The translations under genes were made by a program, and so were the position numbers. From positions 41,163,558-41,227,557 of the forward strand of contig OZ022347.1 in assembly GCA_963989245.1 (NCBI GenBank): DNA of 64,000 nt. The letters are read 5' to 3'. Below are positions 1 to 11,869 of this stretch, in pieces. This stretch comes from Nansenia antarctica (Eukaryota > Chordata > Actinopteri > Argentiniformes > Microstomatidae). Position 1 is the first letter of the stretch, and every line of letters starts with the position of its first letter. Below the pieces are notes generated by a model. It was not told the origin of the DNA. It did no database searches and worked only from the letters and a program-made list of their open reading frames with translations.

Positions 1-440
1 GGCTCTGGTTTATTAATCACAGCCCTGTGTTACAACATTAATACAGCCCTGGATTACAATGTCAAAGCTTGTTGATGTGTTGTAGCCTTGAAGCTTCAGA
101 GAGCAGAGCTGGCGGGGGTGTAGGCGCGGGGGGGGAGTAGGCAGGGGGGTAGTGTAGAAGATCAATGCACCTGAACCAGGCTACGCTAGCCCTGCCGCTA
201 GCTAGCTGCCAGGTCGTGTGAGTGGGGCTTTAAACGTCCGTCTGGGGGTCTGTGTGGGGGGGCGGGGGGGCGGGTCTGTGATCTGGACCCAATCAATACC
301 CAGTTAATTTCAGGGCCACGCTTGGTTTCTCTGACGGAGCCTCATGGTTGGGCCTTCACTGTGTGGGGGGGCTGGGGGGGGGAGGGGGGTGTCGATAATC
401 ATGACACCTCCTGCTAAGACACCCTGGCAACATCCTAGGA
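1..440. other. no recognisable feature
   Basis: Unique-looking sequence with several G-rich runs; no coding or repeat homology seen. Confidence 0.5.
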
Positions 441-449
441 CATCAAGGG

Positions 450-722
450 AGATGGATGCATGGTCCCAAAGCGATTTATCCAAAGCGACTCAACAAATAC
501 ATTTGACTAAGTGAACCATCTATCCACCACCAGCCAGAGCAGGAAAAGGAAATCTATGCTCAGGCCTGGAGCCATTGATAGTTGTCGTGCTAGAAGAAGG
601 AAGATTTTAAAATTATTTTAAAATGTTTTTTATGTTATTATGACACAGGGGAAACAGGACAGGGGGACAGTAGATGTCTCAGGAGGGACAGTTCAGGTGT
701 AGCCTGAAGAGATGGGTCTATC
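450..722 (-). mobile_element. LINE-derived repeat family A, copy 1
   Basis: The minus strand ends in a tail related to aagtcgctttggataaaag and carries agacccatctcttcaggcta. In longer copies this family encodes a non-LTR C-terminus (WWNELPTAVRTAESLPVF). It is cut by the LINE starting at about 750. Confidence 0.6.
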
Positions 723-749
723 TACAGGAGATGTGTATACAGATCCAGG

Positions 750-2129
750 TGCACAGAGGACGCCATAGCGACGACTCTCCACGCCACTCTATCCCACCTG
801 GAGAGGGGAAACAGCTACGCGAGACTGCTCTTCGTGGACTTCAGCTCCGCCTTCAACACCATCCTTCCAGACAGGCTAGTGACCAAACTACTAGACCTGG
901 GTCTATCACACTCTATATGTGCGTGGATCAAGGACTTCCTGACCGACCGCCCCCAGAGGGTGCGGGTGGGCCCCCACACCTCCACAGCCCTCAGCCTCAG
1001 CACTGGGTCCCCCCAGGGCTGCGTGCTAAGCCCCATCCTCTACAACCTCTACACCCACGACTTCACCCCCGTCCACCCCAGCAACTACATCGTAAAGTTT
1101 GCAGACGACACCACCGTGGTTGTATCTCGGGGGGGGGACGAGGCGGCGTACAGGGATGAGGTAGAGCAACTGAGCAAGCTGTGCAAGGTTAACAACCTGC
1201 TGCTAAACAAGTCAAAGACCCAGGAATTCATCGTAGACTTCAGGAGGAAAAAGTCCGAGATCCAGCCCCTGCTCATCGACGGAGAGAGCGTGGAGAGAGT
1301 CTCAACCCTCCGATTCCTGGGACACAACATGCGGGATGACCTGGCCTGGAAGGACAACACAAAAGGCACCATCAAGAGGGCACAACAGCGGCTATACACC
1401 CTGAGATGCCTCAGGAAAGAACACAACAAGCAGGAGATACTGGTGGCCTTCTACCACGGCGCAGTGGAGAGCATCCTCACCTTCGGCATCTCCAACTGGT
1501 TCCACAGCTGCACAACAGCGGAGAGAAACGCGCTACAGAGAGTCGTGAGAACAGCACAGAAGATCACCGGCGCCCCCCTCCCCTCTCTGGAGGAGCTGTA
1601 CAACACACGCTGTCTCAGGAGGGCCTCCAAGATCTCCAGGGACCCGACCCACCCTGGGCACGTACACTTTGTCAAGCTGCCCTCGAACAGGAGGTACAGG
1701 ACCCCGGCCGCTAAGACAAACAGACTGAAGGACTGCTTCTACCACAGGGCCGTCAAGGCCCTGAACACAGAAAAGGCCTAAGTTCTGGGCCCAGGACAGT
1801 CCGGACGGATTGTATGGCAGCTAGTGCTGAGGCACAAACATGTACATTTTCAAGCCTGCAAACTGTGACACTTTAAAATGAAAAAATACTCTTTGTGCAA
1901 TATGACAACCCTAGTTGACTATCTGTGCAGTATAGTACAGTGGATTGTGTACATAGCCTTTATTGATGTAAACCAGCTCCTTACCTTCTTGTGATTTTAT
2001 GCTTTTATGCTTTTTCTAAAATGTGTTTTTTTTCCCACTTTCCTAACACCAGGGGAGCCACCCCTCCTAAATTTCGTTGTTTGGTACCTGTACTGTAGCA
2101 ATGACAAATAAAGTCCATTCCATTCCATA
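750..2129 (+). mobile_element. 5'-truncated L2-type LINE (RT domain and 3'UTR)
   Basis: Non-LTR retrotransposon starting inside the reverse transcriptase. The frame is open from about 753 to the TAA at 1779-1781 (about 342 codons). It begins TEDAIATTLHATLSHLERGN and carries the RT blocks LLFVDFSSAFNTILPDRL, STGSPQGCVLSP and KFADDTTVVV, whose FADD holds the catalytic aspartates. The conserved C-terminal block ends KALNTEKA. The 3'UTR contains aatttcgttgtttggtacc and ends aatgacaaataaagtcc with a (CATTC) tail. The endonuclease and earlier RT parts are missing, so it cannot move by itself. It lies directly against a minus-strand repeat copy at 450-722. A GTG at 834 is not a real start. L2/CR1 group; the exact subfamily is not determined. 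Confidence 0.88.
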
Positions 2130-2235
2130 TACTATGTGTAGTATGTACAGTATGTGTAATATGTTTATATTTGTAGTGGTGCCGTTAGAGCATGAAGGAT
2201 GAAAAACAAAAATCTAGGACACTGAGACTCTGGAG

Positions 2236-2718
2236 AACACAAGGGGTCAAACATCTGCTGGAATGACATTGAGTTTATTTTGACCCAAATACAGTTTTGA
2301 TGATTATGGTGATGATGATGGTTGTGATGATGATTATTATGATAACGATGATGGTGATGACTGTAATGTCCTCTCTCCTCCTCCCTCCCACCCCCCCCCC
2401 CCCTCCAACACAAGGGGTCAAACATCTGCTAGAATGACATTGAATGTATTTTTGGCCCAAATACAGTTTTGATGATTATGGTGATGATGATGATAATGAT
2501 GATGCATCAGCCTAACTGTAAAACTGTCCTCTCCCCCCCCCCTCCCCAACCTGACCCTAAACTCCCCCCCCAGTGGTGTGATAAAGATGATGATGATAGT
2601 GATGATAATGATGTGATAATGTTGTGGTTATGATGATTATAGTGATGATGATGATGATGATAATGATGGTGATGCGTGAGCCTAACTGTAATGTCCTCTC
2701 CCCCCCCCGCCCCCACAG
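2236..2718. repeat. degenerate 170-190 bp tandem modules with GATG microsatellites
   Basis: aaggggtcaaacatctgct occurs at 2241 and 2412 (period 171), each followed by gatgattatggtgatgatga. A third partial module (agcctaactgtaatgtcctc) ends at the poly-C before 2718. Confidence 0.8.
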
Positions 2719-2870
2719 TGTCACCAGACGTGTCCAGCCGCCACCGCCCCCCCCAGGGATCAGACCAGGACGCAGTGGGGGGGTCCAGCAGCTTCCAGAA
2801 CCACAGAACCAGAGGCCTGGTCGTCCCGGCCTTCATACTGACTTGCTGCCTCACACTCCTCTCCTTGTAA
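2719..2870 (+). CDS. candidate terminal exon with GPI-anchor-like C-terminus (unidentified)
   Basis: A C-rich pyrimidine tract ends in cccccacag at 2718. It is followed by an open segment (entered in phase 1) that ends at TAA 2868-2870, and by AATAAA at about 3002-3007. The encoded end reads SPDVSSRHRPPQGSDQDAVG, then GSSSFQNHRTRG, then LVVPAFILTCCLTLLSL. A small-residue stretch (GGSSS), a short polar spacer and a terminal hydrophobic segment with no following charge are the layout of a GPI signal. I do not recognise the protein. The orientation is convergent with gpc6. The rest of the gene would lie left of the window or be hidden in the GATG-repeat region. It could also be chance. Confidence 0.4.
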
Positions 2871-3796
2871 AGCAGCGCGACGCCCCCCCCCCCCCCCCCC
2901 CCCCCCTCAAGACTCTGTTCTTTTGTATTTCCTGGTGTGACCCCCCCCCCCTCCCTCTCAAGACTGTTCTTTTGTATCTCCTGGCGTCTGGGAGATAAAG
3001 AAATAAAGGTGATCTGTCAAGAGGACAATGTGGCGGAGACGGGAGGCTGTCAAGGACTGGATGGAGGAGACAGAGGGAGGACAGCGGGATGCGGGGGGGG
3101 ACAGAGGGACGCGGGAGGGTGTCATGACAGGAAAAGGAAAATGAATCAATGGCGAATAAAAAGCCCATCTACTGTGGCTGTGTGACAGAATGTGTACAGT
3201 GACATCCACGATGGGGAAAAAGGAGACACAGTCACAATAACACTGCTTGTGTTCCAATAAGCCTGCTAGCGTACTGGGTGGCACGATGCCGTGTTGGCGT
3301 TGGCTTTCTGAATGATGCTAATGTGTTTATTGGAACATATTTATATATACATATATATAAACCGAGGGTTCTGTACCTGACATCTTGTTTCACTAACAAC
3401 CTGATAATACTGAGGTGTTCAACACGGCTAATGTCACTGCCGTGAATTATCCACTTTTCAAAATGACGAGAACTGAATAACCCTTTCTTTTGTACGATGT
3501 AAAAAAAAAAAAAAAAAAAGTTAAATTAATTTAATCTTATTTCATCAGATAATATATTTGATGCTTATAACTATGTTGTGTAATATGCTTTAGCACACTG
3601 TTGGCTATTACAGAATGGGAAACGTTACATTTTTGTCTTTTGCTTTTTCAGTTTTCTCCGGTATCATGTTCTGTTTACCTTCTCCTACAATACAGCTCCT
3701 CAAATGTCTTTTTAAAAAGGAATCCTGTTATTTATTTCATACTTGACGGTGATTGGCAGGCCTCACATATGGAAATATGTTTATTTCTGTCTCCAG

Positions 3797-3940
3797 ATCC
3801 ACAGTCCTGTCTGTCACAACCTGTCTTATTACACAGACACCATGCATCACATCCTGTCAGACATATATAGTCAAACACTTTTCAAGCAGTTCTGCAAGTC
3901 TAACCTGAGGTTTGAGCTGACTGGAGCTCCTGACAGTCTG
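3797..3940 (+). CDS. candidate internal exon, 48 codons (unidentified)
   Basis: A strong acceptor (tttatttctgtctccag) and a strong donor (CTG|gtgagtg) bracket exactly 144 bp that are open in phase 0 at both ends. The translation starts IHSPVCHNLSYYTDTMHHIL, continues SDIYSQTLFKQFCKSNLRFE and ends LTGAPDSL. The composition is protein-like rather than repeat-like. I do not recognise a family. No partner exon was found nearby. The segment sits about 0.9 kb downstream of the GPI-like exon candidate on the same strand, so both can belong to one gene only with alternative ends. It may be a degenerate exon. Confidence 0.35.
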
Positions 3941-4660
3941 GTGAGTGAACACCTCTGTGTCCACCTGGATCTCAGTGGCCCTGTCGTACCCAAACGTGTC
4001 TTTGAATGTTTATCTTTAGCTCCTTGTTCTACATCAGCAACCTTTTTATATATATATATTTCTTTTTTTTTTTACTTAGTTTTTATTTCAGTTTCAGCAA
4101 CTTGTACAATCACGTCCACATTTTTGTCTATTTTTGGTTTGTTTTTGATAGGAGATTTATTGAGTTGGTGATTCATTGCTGGATTCATTCTTTTGATGAC
4201 ACATTTTGCCACTTTGAAGTACATTTTTGTTTTTTTTAAGTAAATCTGTGTTGTTCTGGAAGGGAAGTCGATGGAGACATGTTTGAGGAGGTATTTTCCT
4301 GGTGATTTCAGGATAACACTGGAAAATGTAAATGATACGATAGCTATTTTAGTTTCTCTAGCGAATGCATGATTTCATTTGAGATAAAGTTGTCTGACCT
4401 GAATTCCCCTCAGTCCAAGTCACAGTCTAGACGTGTCCACCTCTTTTAGTGCTCAACCCTGCACACGAGCACGGCATAGCAAGGCCTTTGAACATACAGG
4501 GAAATGTGCGCCTACGAAAGCTTTTAAGTTTCTTTGAAAATCTCCCTGTTTATAATTATGACAAGTTAAACCTGCTGGCTTTCAGGGAAGTGTTACCAGA
4601 TTCATTCTATTAATACAGGGTGTTGAGCACAGAGGTGAACATGTGGGCATTCTGAGTCCC
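3941..4660. other. AT-rich unique DNA
   Basis: T-rich stretches and no convincing gene. The short open frames here are low-complexity. Confidence 0.5.
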
Positions 4661-4662
4661 TG

Positions 4663-5124
4663 AGAGAGGAGAGGGAGGGAGAGATGGATGGAGGGAGGGA
4701 TGGAGGGAGAGATGGATGGAGGGAGGGAGGGAGGGAGGGAGGGAGGGAGGGAGAGATGGAGGGAGAGAGGGAGGGAGAGAGGGAGGGAAGGAGAGATGGA
4801 GCGATGGAGGGAGGGAAGGAGAGATGGAGCGATGGAGGGAGGGAAGGAGAAATGGAGAGAGGGAGGGAAGGAGAGATGGAGAGAGGGAGAGAGGGAGGGA
4901 GGGAGGGAAGGAGAGATGGAGAGAGGGAGGGAAGGAGAGATGGAGAGAGGGAGGGAGGGAGAGATGGAGAGAGGGAGTGAGGGAGAGAAGGAGGGAGGGA
5001 GGGAAGGAGAGATGGAGAGAGGGAGGGAGGGAGAGAAGGAGGGCGGGAGGGAGAGATGGAGGGAGGGAAGGAGAGATGGAGGGAGGGAAGGAGAGATGGA
5101 GGGGGGGAAGGAGAGATGGAGGGT
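4663..5124. repeat. GGGA/GAGATGGA purine array
   Basis: About 460 bp of gggagggagagatgga-type units, open in many frames on both strands. Confidence 0.97.
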
Positions 5125-6640
5125 CAGTGAATGCACATGCTTTCCATCCTCGCCAACAGAGTCTCTCCAGGAGTCTGTTATCTTCTTTCAAAGTCGACCC
5201 TCCTCTGCTTTTTCACAGGGTTTGATGGGTTTTCTCTGCTTTCACAGGGTGGGATGGGTTTTCTCCTGGGGACTCAGGTGTGAGAGGACCCACGTCCTCC
5301 ACGTCCTCTTCCTGGACTCACTTCTCTGAATCACTGTTCTCTGAATGTGATGCAGAAGGTTGTATTTGAGACAGAAATGATCAATTTCTCGGTGTCTGGG
5401 TTTTCTTTTTTTTTTATAGACAATCTATCTTGATTTGTCTCAACCGTACAGTTGTTTGGAACATGTGCTGAGGATCGCAGACGGCAATCTGGTAATTGTT
5501 TGTGTCACACAGACAGAAATGAACTTAAAAACGAACGGATGTGAATTACTGAGGTACTTTCTGAGGCGCCTGAACGACAGCAATTTAAAGTACTAAGCTG
5601 GGTTGACGTTAGAAGAAACCCCACAATGCACTTCTCCTACAATAGCTGCTGCTGCTGCTTCCATCTCAGCTGGTGTAAAAGTCCAATTACAGTTCAAATG
5701 GAAGAGCTGAATTTTCTGGTTCGAAAAAAGACTTTGTTTCCATGGTGAATCAATGGGCAGTTTGTCTGTTACAGTCGTGGTCTTTTATCTTCCCCGTTCT
5801 TAAACACGTCCCCAGGGCTTTCCTATGGAGATGAGAACACACTGGGGAGGATGCATATATGAATGTATTTCATGGTCTCACGGTCCCAGATTCATGATGA
5901 TTCCCACAAATTCATGACTCGAATTAAAATATTCAGATATAACATATCGAATATGTTGCCTCAGGTCTGTTAGTGCAAATTATCAATAAAGGCAGCCTGT
6001 TTCGTTTCAAGATGTATAAGAAAAGATATTTAATATTCTTCTGCAGAAGGAGGAAGTTTACAGGTTCGTCAGACGCATCTGAAGATTCAAAGTTCCTCGT
6101 AAAGTCCAGATCATTCATTTCATCTCAGTATTTATGCAATCAGGTACCCTCAGGTAAGGGGTCCGCCCTCGGGTGGGGTCTAGACCAATCATGAGCAATG
6201 GGTGTGGACTTGTACATTGAGGAAGATGATGGGGGATGAAGGTTAAGGGGGAATCGGCCCACACTTTCTCCTAGTTACACAAAGGTGAAAAAGGAACACA
6301 ATAGCCACAAACTGGTTTAGTCTGGTCTTAGAGTACTGGGTCTGGGGAAACACAAAAGTCCAAAACTGCTCTAGATGGCTTGGTCCATCTCGGGAGAAAA
6401 GAGAGCAATCAGGTCTTTGTAATCATTTAAATGTGTCTGTTGTCTAGCCAATGTCAAGCTTCAAGTAGAGAAACTGGTTTCATTGTGTGGTTACAACAGG
6501 AAATCAGTTTCTATAGCTTTGCCCTAGATATCCAAAGTTTGAATCTTAAATGTAGAAAAATGTCTTTTTTCATATAATAATTTTCTCTCACAGGTCCAAC
6601 TAGTATATGGCTGAGACTGGGTTTGGTAATTCAATCATAA
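5125..6640. other. no gene recognised
   Basis: Mostly unique AT-rich DNA. A 5800-6190 stretch with tcaataaaggc might be part of an old retroelement, but no repeat ends were found. Confidence 0.4.
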
Positions 6641-6651
6641 CACAAACACAC

Positions 6652-6706
<55 letters not shown>
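6641..6706. repeat. CA microsatellite
   Basis: About 30 CA dinucleotides. Confidence 0.97.
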
Positions 6707-6708
<2 letters not shown>

Positions 6709-6768
6709 ATCAATGGCTATTGTTACTGTTTATCACTGTGATATGTAAATCTACCTCAATACACTTTT

Positions 6769-6890
6769 GTCATTTAGCAGAAGCCTTACAACAAATACAA
6801 GTAAGTGAATCGTCTATCCATCAGACATCGCAAGAAAAAGTAATCTATACTAGGACCAGGGGCCAATGGCAGTCAAAAATGTAATCCAGT
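6769..6890 (-). mobile_element. family A fragment, 3' tail
   Basis: atttagcagaagccttacaa, then gtgaatcgtctatccatcag, then aggaccaggggccaatggca match the tails at 24815, 58738 and 63250. Confidence 0.6.
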
Positions 6891-6989
6891 AGTATGTATT
6901 GTATAGTCCCACTTAGACAATGATCAGTAGTTATACCTCTCCTTCCCCCCACCCCTTAACACCTGAGGCTCTCACTTACCTATTCCATC

Positions 6990-7130
6990 TCTCTCCCTCC
7001 ATCCCTCTCTCTCTCTCTCTCCATCCCTCTCTCTCTCTCTCCCTCCATCCCTCTCTCTCTCTCTCTCCCTCCATCCCTCTCTCTCTCTCTATCCATCCCT
7101 CTCTCTCTCCCTCCCTCTCTCTCTCTAACT
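6990..7130. repeat. CT / CCATCC microsatellite
   Basis: ctctctctccatccctctct units. Confidence 0.95.
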
Positions 7131-7566
7131 CTGTCTCTGCGGTAGGACATACAAACCCTTTTGCCAGCAGGCCAGAGGGTGGACTGTGGCTGGTGATCTA
7201 TAATGTATAAACACAGAGAGACATAAGGAAGGACACTGCTGGTGTTGTTTTTGGGGGGGAACATTGAAAGTGACAAACAATCCTCCGTCTGTTTGCTAAA
7301 GCAGAAGGTTCCTGGCCCTGTTGCTGCTGTTAAGCCCAGATGGATGTTGTCCAGGACAGCAAGGTTAAGTCCCTCAGTTTCATTGATGACAGATCTTGGG
7401 ACTCGTCCCACAGTGATTACTCTGTGGAGAGAGGCCGACTGTGAGTGTCTGACTCCTGGAAACACTCTGGAAACACTCAATACTCTGGCATCGCAACTGA
7501 AAGTACAAGCAGTGTACTGTGTACTTCAGAAAAGAGAATGTGTGTGATTTAGTCTGAAAACAAGCC

Positions 7567-8117
7567 GTTGTGTACTGGGTACGGTGGCAGCAAGATTACA
7601 CACCTAACGGATTGAAAACATGGCTGCTCACTCCCTTTGCGAACCCCCAGACACCGGAGGAAATCCAGTATAATTTAGCGCATGGCCGGGCAAGGACCGT
7701 TGTGGAGCGCACTATAGGCATGTTGAAGGGGAGATGGCGTTGCCTTGACAGCTCCGGAGGGATATAAAGGAAGACTGAAATAAAATCATAAACATCAGTT
7801 CCCTTTAAATCTTGAATTAAACAAATGTTCTCGGCTGATAACAACATCGTTAATTTTATTACGAGCCACTTTCACTTCGCATGAATTACAGTAGGCATTA
7901 ACGTGTTCGAGTGCGGCTCACATGCCTGTAATAACTCTGCATAACCAGTAGGTAATGTGCGTACGTCAAGTCAAGACCTGACGTCGAGCTACGATCGTTT
8001 CCACGGTCAAATTGACTCACGTTGAAATTGTATAAATCAATACTTTGACGTGGTTTTCTACGTACGCCACGGGTATGATCAAATTTGATCCAAAGTACTT
8101 TCTATAAATGAGGCCCC
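7567..8117 (+). mobile_element. PIF/Harbinger transposon remnant
   Basis: An open segment at 7570-7767 encodes LKTWLLTPFANPQTPEEIQ, then AHGRARTVVERTIGMLKGRW and RCLDSSGGI. This is the C-terminal catalytic part of HARBI1-like transposases (DDE_Tnp_4); the Glu in VVER is the expected third catalytic acid. The frame then stops, and about 350 bp of AT-rich sequence leads to ataaatgaggcccc at 8104-8117, a typical Harbinger terminal repeat. The 5' two thirds of the element and its first two catalytic Asp residues are missing, so it is dead. Confidence 0.75.
7570..7767 (+). pseudogene. Harbinger transposase C-terminal fragment
   Basis: About 55 residues resemble the end of HARBI1-type transposase (PFANPQTPEE and VVERTIGMLKGRWRCLDSSG). 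There is no N-terminal helix-turn-helix and no first DDE residues. The apparent ATG at 7570 lies outside the homologous part. It is a relic, not a gene. Confidence 0.75.
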
Positions 8118-8235
8118 TGGGGAGGCTGGTGGAGGCAGAAATGAGAGGACGGGCTTATTGTAAAAATAAGGATTCCTCATTCCATCCCAGGCATTACAAT
8201 GAGCCCGTCCTCCGATTTCTGCCTCCACCAGCCAA
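8116..8235. mobile_element. short inverted-repeat MITE (ggggaggctggtgg family), copy 1
   Basis: Ends ggggaggctggtggaggcag and ctgcctccaccagcc are inverted repeats, with an inner inverted pair around agaggacgggct and agcccgtcctc. It lies directly against the Harbinger end at 8117. Confidence 0.75.
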
Positions 8236-8239
8236 CCAC

Positions 8240-9230
8240 AAACCGACCTCACCCTTCCCTTTTCTCTCCTCCTCCCCCTCCTTTCAGTTCTCAAGCTGTT
8301 AGCATCTCAGAGGTGTGAGAAATGGAAAAACAGGCCCATCAATACTGGGTTTCCCTGCTGTCTGCCCCCCCACTGGGCTAAGAGCCTCCGTTTACCCCCG
8401 GTTCTGTCTTCAGATATCGGACCGGGGCGGCAGAGACGGTTTCCCAATAAATGGACTGAGCCGGTCTCCCAGCCGACAACGCCACTTCCTTTTCTACATA
8501 CAGCTTTTACCTCAGAGCAGCGCTGCTCGCTACCGCCTCCTCATCCTTATTTCCCAGAGGATGTAGATATTTATATATTTATATATTTATGCAGACGGAC
8601 AAATGTATCTTTGTGATTGAGAGCAGGCAGGTGGAGAGAGAGAGAGAAGGGGGAAGCTGTTGAATGACAACAGGATACAGGTTGACATTTGTGTTTTTTC
8701 GAGGATTCAAGATGGCAGCTGTCGCAGGGAAGGGTGTTGAAACTGTATTAAAACAGGTACAGTGTGTGCATATGGTCATAATCAGTCTGGTTACTAACAC
8801 TGCAGGAGGCCGTCTGTAATTCATCTATTCATCTGGCTTCTCCCTCTGTGAAGCGTTACCATGGTTTCCAGATGGAGTCGGTTAAGATCGAATCAATAGA
8901 GAATGGGAATGAACTCTCAATACAGTACACTATTATTATTATTATTATTCTTGCCGAAGTTTGACTAGACGTTTGACTTGACACACGCACCTCATGTTAA
9001 GACTCATCCTGAGGAGAATTCAGTTTATTGACTGTAATTGATTTGCTTTTCTGTATTTGCTCTACAATAATCTCATTATGTGAGGCTCTCTGAGTTAATT
9101 TGATATGTTCATACTGCACTGTCTGGATGCTACTGCACTGTCTGGATGTTACTGAACTGTCTGGATGTTGAGGGGAAATTGTCTGATTTTCAAGAGAAGA
9201 AGAGCTCACGCATTCTCTCTAATACTGTGC
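8240..9230. other. unique sequence, no gene recognised
   Basis: Only a short tattattatt run (about 8932-8950) and a tatttata run near 8571 stand out. Confidence 0.45.
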
Positions 9231-9233
9231 ACA

Positions 9234-9348
9234 CAGGGGAGGTTGTAGAGTGGTACAGTGGAGGTTGACAGAGGTAGAAATAATGATACCGTTCTCCATT
9301 CATTACAATGAGCTGTCCTACGATATCTACCTCCACCAGCCTCCCCTT
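9234..9348. mobile_element. short inverted-repeat MITE, copy 2 (diverged)
   Basis: caggggagg at the left and tctacctccaccagcctccc at the right, with cattacaatgagctgtcct inside, match the MITE at 8116 and 40848. Confidence 0.65.
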
Positions 9349-9349
9349 T

Positions 9350-10275
9350 GATGGAGCTAAACATCAACAACAACAACTCAGAATACTCAGATAACACCTT
9401 GTGTAACCGAAAAACAGTGTTTTTGAGAAATCTGTGATTATGCAACCAGAGTTTTAGTAAACAGTCTGAAAGAAGCCGTTGCATATCATGGAAATGCTCG
9501 CAGGAGTACACCCGCTGGATTATGTCTCAATGTGTCAGTTAGAAATATGAAGGTAAAGATGGCTGACTTTGCTCCCGTTTTAGTTATTTTGTTGTGTGTC
9601 ATCTGTCATTCTTCTCTGCAACATTTGGCAGACAAGAACCGACATCTTGAAATTGATGATTTACTGTAGATCTAGATAGTTGTTGTCTTACAGTTTTACT
9701 TTCTCAACCAATCAAAGTCAGCACAGTTAAGTGAAACTACAGCTGTTGTGAAGGGATGGGCCTCGGCTGTTAGCCACTGAGAGAGAATGCATTGTCAGAA
9801 CGCACAGATTGTCAGAATGTTAGAATGTTAGAATGCACAGATTGTAAGAATGTTCGAATGCACAGAATGTCAGAATGCATTGAGAGAATGGATTGCTCTG
9901 TCCAGTAGTGACAATGCATCTCTCTGAGAGTGCTGTTAGGATGTACGTCCCAAATCACCACTAGAGATTACCAGCTCAACATCATTAACCATGTCAGCCT
10001 GAAGAGTTACAAACCATTAGCCGAAGACAAGCTTTCCTAATGGCGTCGCCTCGCTGAAGGAGAGGGTTGGAGTCTTGATTTGGAATTAACAACTGTCTCA
10101 TTCATTTGTCTTTGTCGGTTACTCCAATAATCCATCAATAGTCATCCACATGACTGGACTGCCGTGATAGAAACACAATTGATAACTTGTGAAAGCCTTG
10201 AAAGTAGCAACACTTTTGTGGTACTGTTTTTTACAGTCTATGTTTGCTAATAATGATGCCATCCTCTGGTCTACA
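9350..10275. other. unique sequence with short duplications
   Basis: gtcagaatgttagaatg-like short repeats at 9795-9890; otherwise nothing. Confidence 0.45.
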
Positions 10276-10938
10276 GGACAAGTTAACTTATCTTTTCCTT
10301 GTCCGAGAGCTCAAGTTACTAGATTAGATTGTTTGACAAGGCAGCTACATTGACAAGGCAGCATACATTGACAAGGCAGCAAACATTGACAAGGCAGCAT
10401 ACATTGACAAGGCAGCAAACATTGACAAGGCAGCTACATTGACATGGCAGCAGACATTGACAAGGCAGCATACATTGACAAGGCAGCATACATTGACAAG
10501 GCAGCATACATTGACAAGGCAGCATACATTGACAAGGCAGCAAACATTGACAAGGCAGCATACATTGACAAGGCAGCATACATTGACATGGCAGCAGACA
10601 TTGACAAGGCAGCAGACATTGACAAGGCAGCATACATTGACATGGCAGCATACATTGACAAGGCAGCATACATTGACATGGCAGCATACATTGACAAGGC
10701 AGCATACATTGACAAGGCAGCATACATTGACATGGCAGCATACATTGACATGGCAGCAGACATTGACAAGGCAGCAGACATTGACAAGGCAGCAGACATT
10801 GACAAGGCAGCAGACATTGACAACGTAGCATACATTGGCAGAATACCGGCAATGGTGCTGGTGTTTCTTCCGATGACATTTTGCGTTTCCGAACACAAAA
10901 TGTACTTGACAAGCGGACAAGCCTTAATGTTGAGCACT
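10276..10938. mobile_element. minisatellite-bearing transposon, copy 2 (short)
   Basis: The left flank aacttatcttttccttgtcc and the segment cgagagctcaagttact match the left arm of the element at 34827. The array of acattgacaaggcagcat units runs 10327-10845. The right flank ggcaatggtgctggtgtttc, then gatgacattttgcg, then gacaagccttaatgttgagc matches the right arm of copy 1. The outermost left terminal repeat is missing. Confidence 0.65.
10327..10845. repeat. 18-bp minisatellite (copy 2 array)
   Basis: About 28 units of acattgacaaggcagcat, with aag/atg and cat/cag variants. Long open frames on both strands here are repeat artefacts. Confidence 0.95.
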
Positions 10939-10944
10939 GGTACT

Positions 10945-11292
<348 letters not shown>

Positions 11293-11469
11293 GGCTGATC
11301 CAGTAGACTTCTCTGTGGGAGCAGCATGCTAATGCTAATGCTAATCTGGCCTCTCAGTACTCTGTCTGCCCCCAGGGAGGATTCAGCACTCTGACTATTC
11401 TGGTCTTTACTAAGATCAGCTAATCTGTTAGCATCCAGGACAGATCTGCTGTGTCATCCTGTCTTTCAT

Positions 11470-11735
11470 TCAGGAAGGGAGAGAGGGGGTGAGAGAGAGA
11501 GGGGGAAGAGAGAGAGGGGGGGAGGGAAGGGGGATGAGAGAGAGTGAGTGAATGAGGGAGAGAAGGGGGGGGGGAGAGAGAGAGAGAAGGGGGGGTGAGA
11601 GAGAGAAAGAATCAAGTTTTGTCATGGGAGCAGAGCAGGGAGAATGAAACCTTTCAGTCCACAGCTGAATGACCAGGAGAGAGAGAGAACAGAGAGCGAG
11701 AGAGGGAATGGGATACCAGGAGAGAGAGAGGAATA
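11470..11735. repeat. GA-rich low-complexity tract
   Basis: gagagagaggggg-type purines; no gene. Confidence 0.9.
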
Positions 11736-11869
11736 CCTGGGACAAAACTAAGCCACCAGCAGACGGACCATGACACAGTACAGCTGGTGACCCCTCCACC
11801 CCACCACACTACCCTCAGGCAATGGTCACCCCCCAAAACTTCAGCCCGTTCACTCCACTCTTCCACCTC

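Noticed and set aside
834..1781. Host gene with a start at 834
   Set aside because: The codon at 834 is GTG in the middle of a reverse transcriptase domain; the frame is a 5'-truncated LINE.
5800..6300. LTR retrotransposon end
   Set aside because: A polyadenylation-like caataaa and palindromic words are present, but no matching second LTR, primer-binding site or coding domain was seen.
10327..10845. CRISPR-like regular repetition
   Set aside because: Direct head-to-tail repeats with no unique spacers, in a vertebrate genome.
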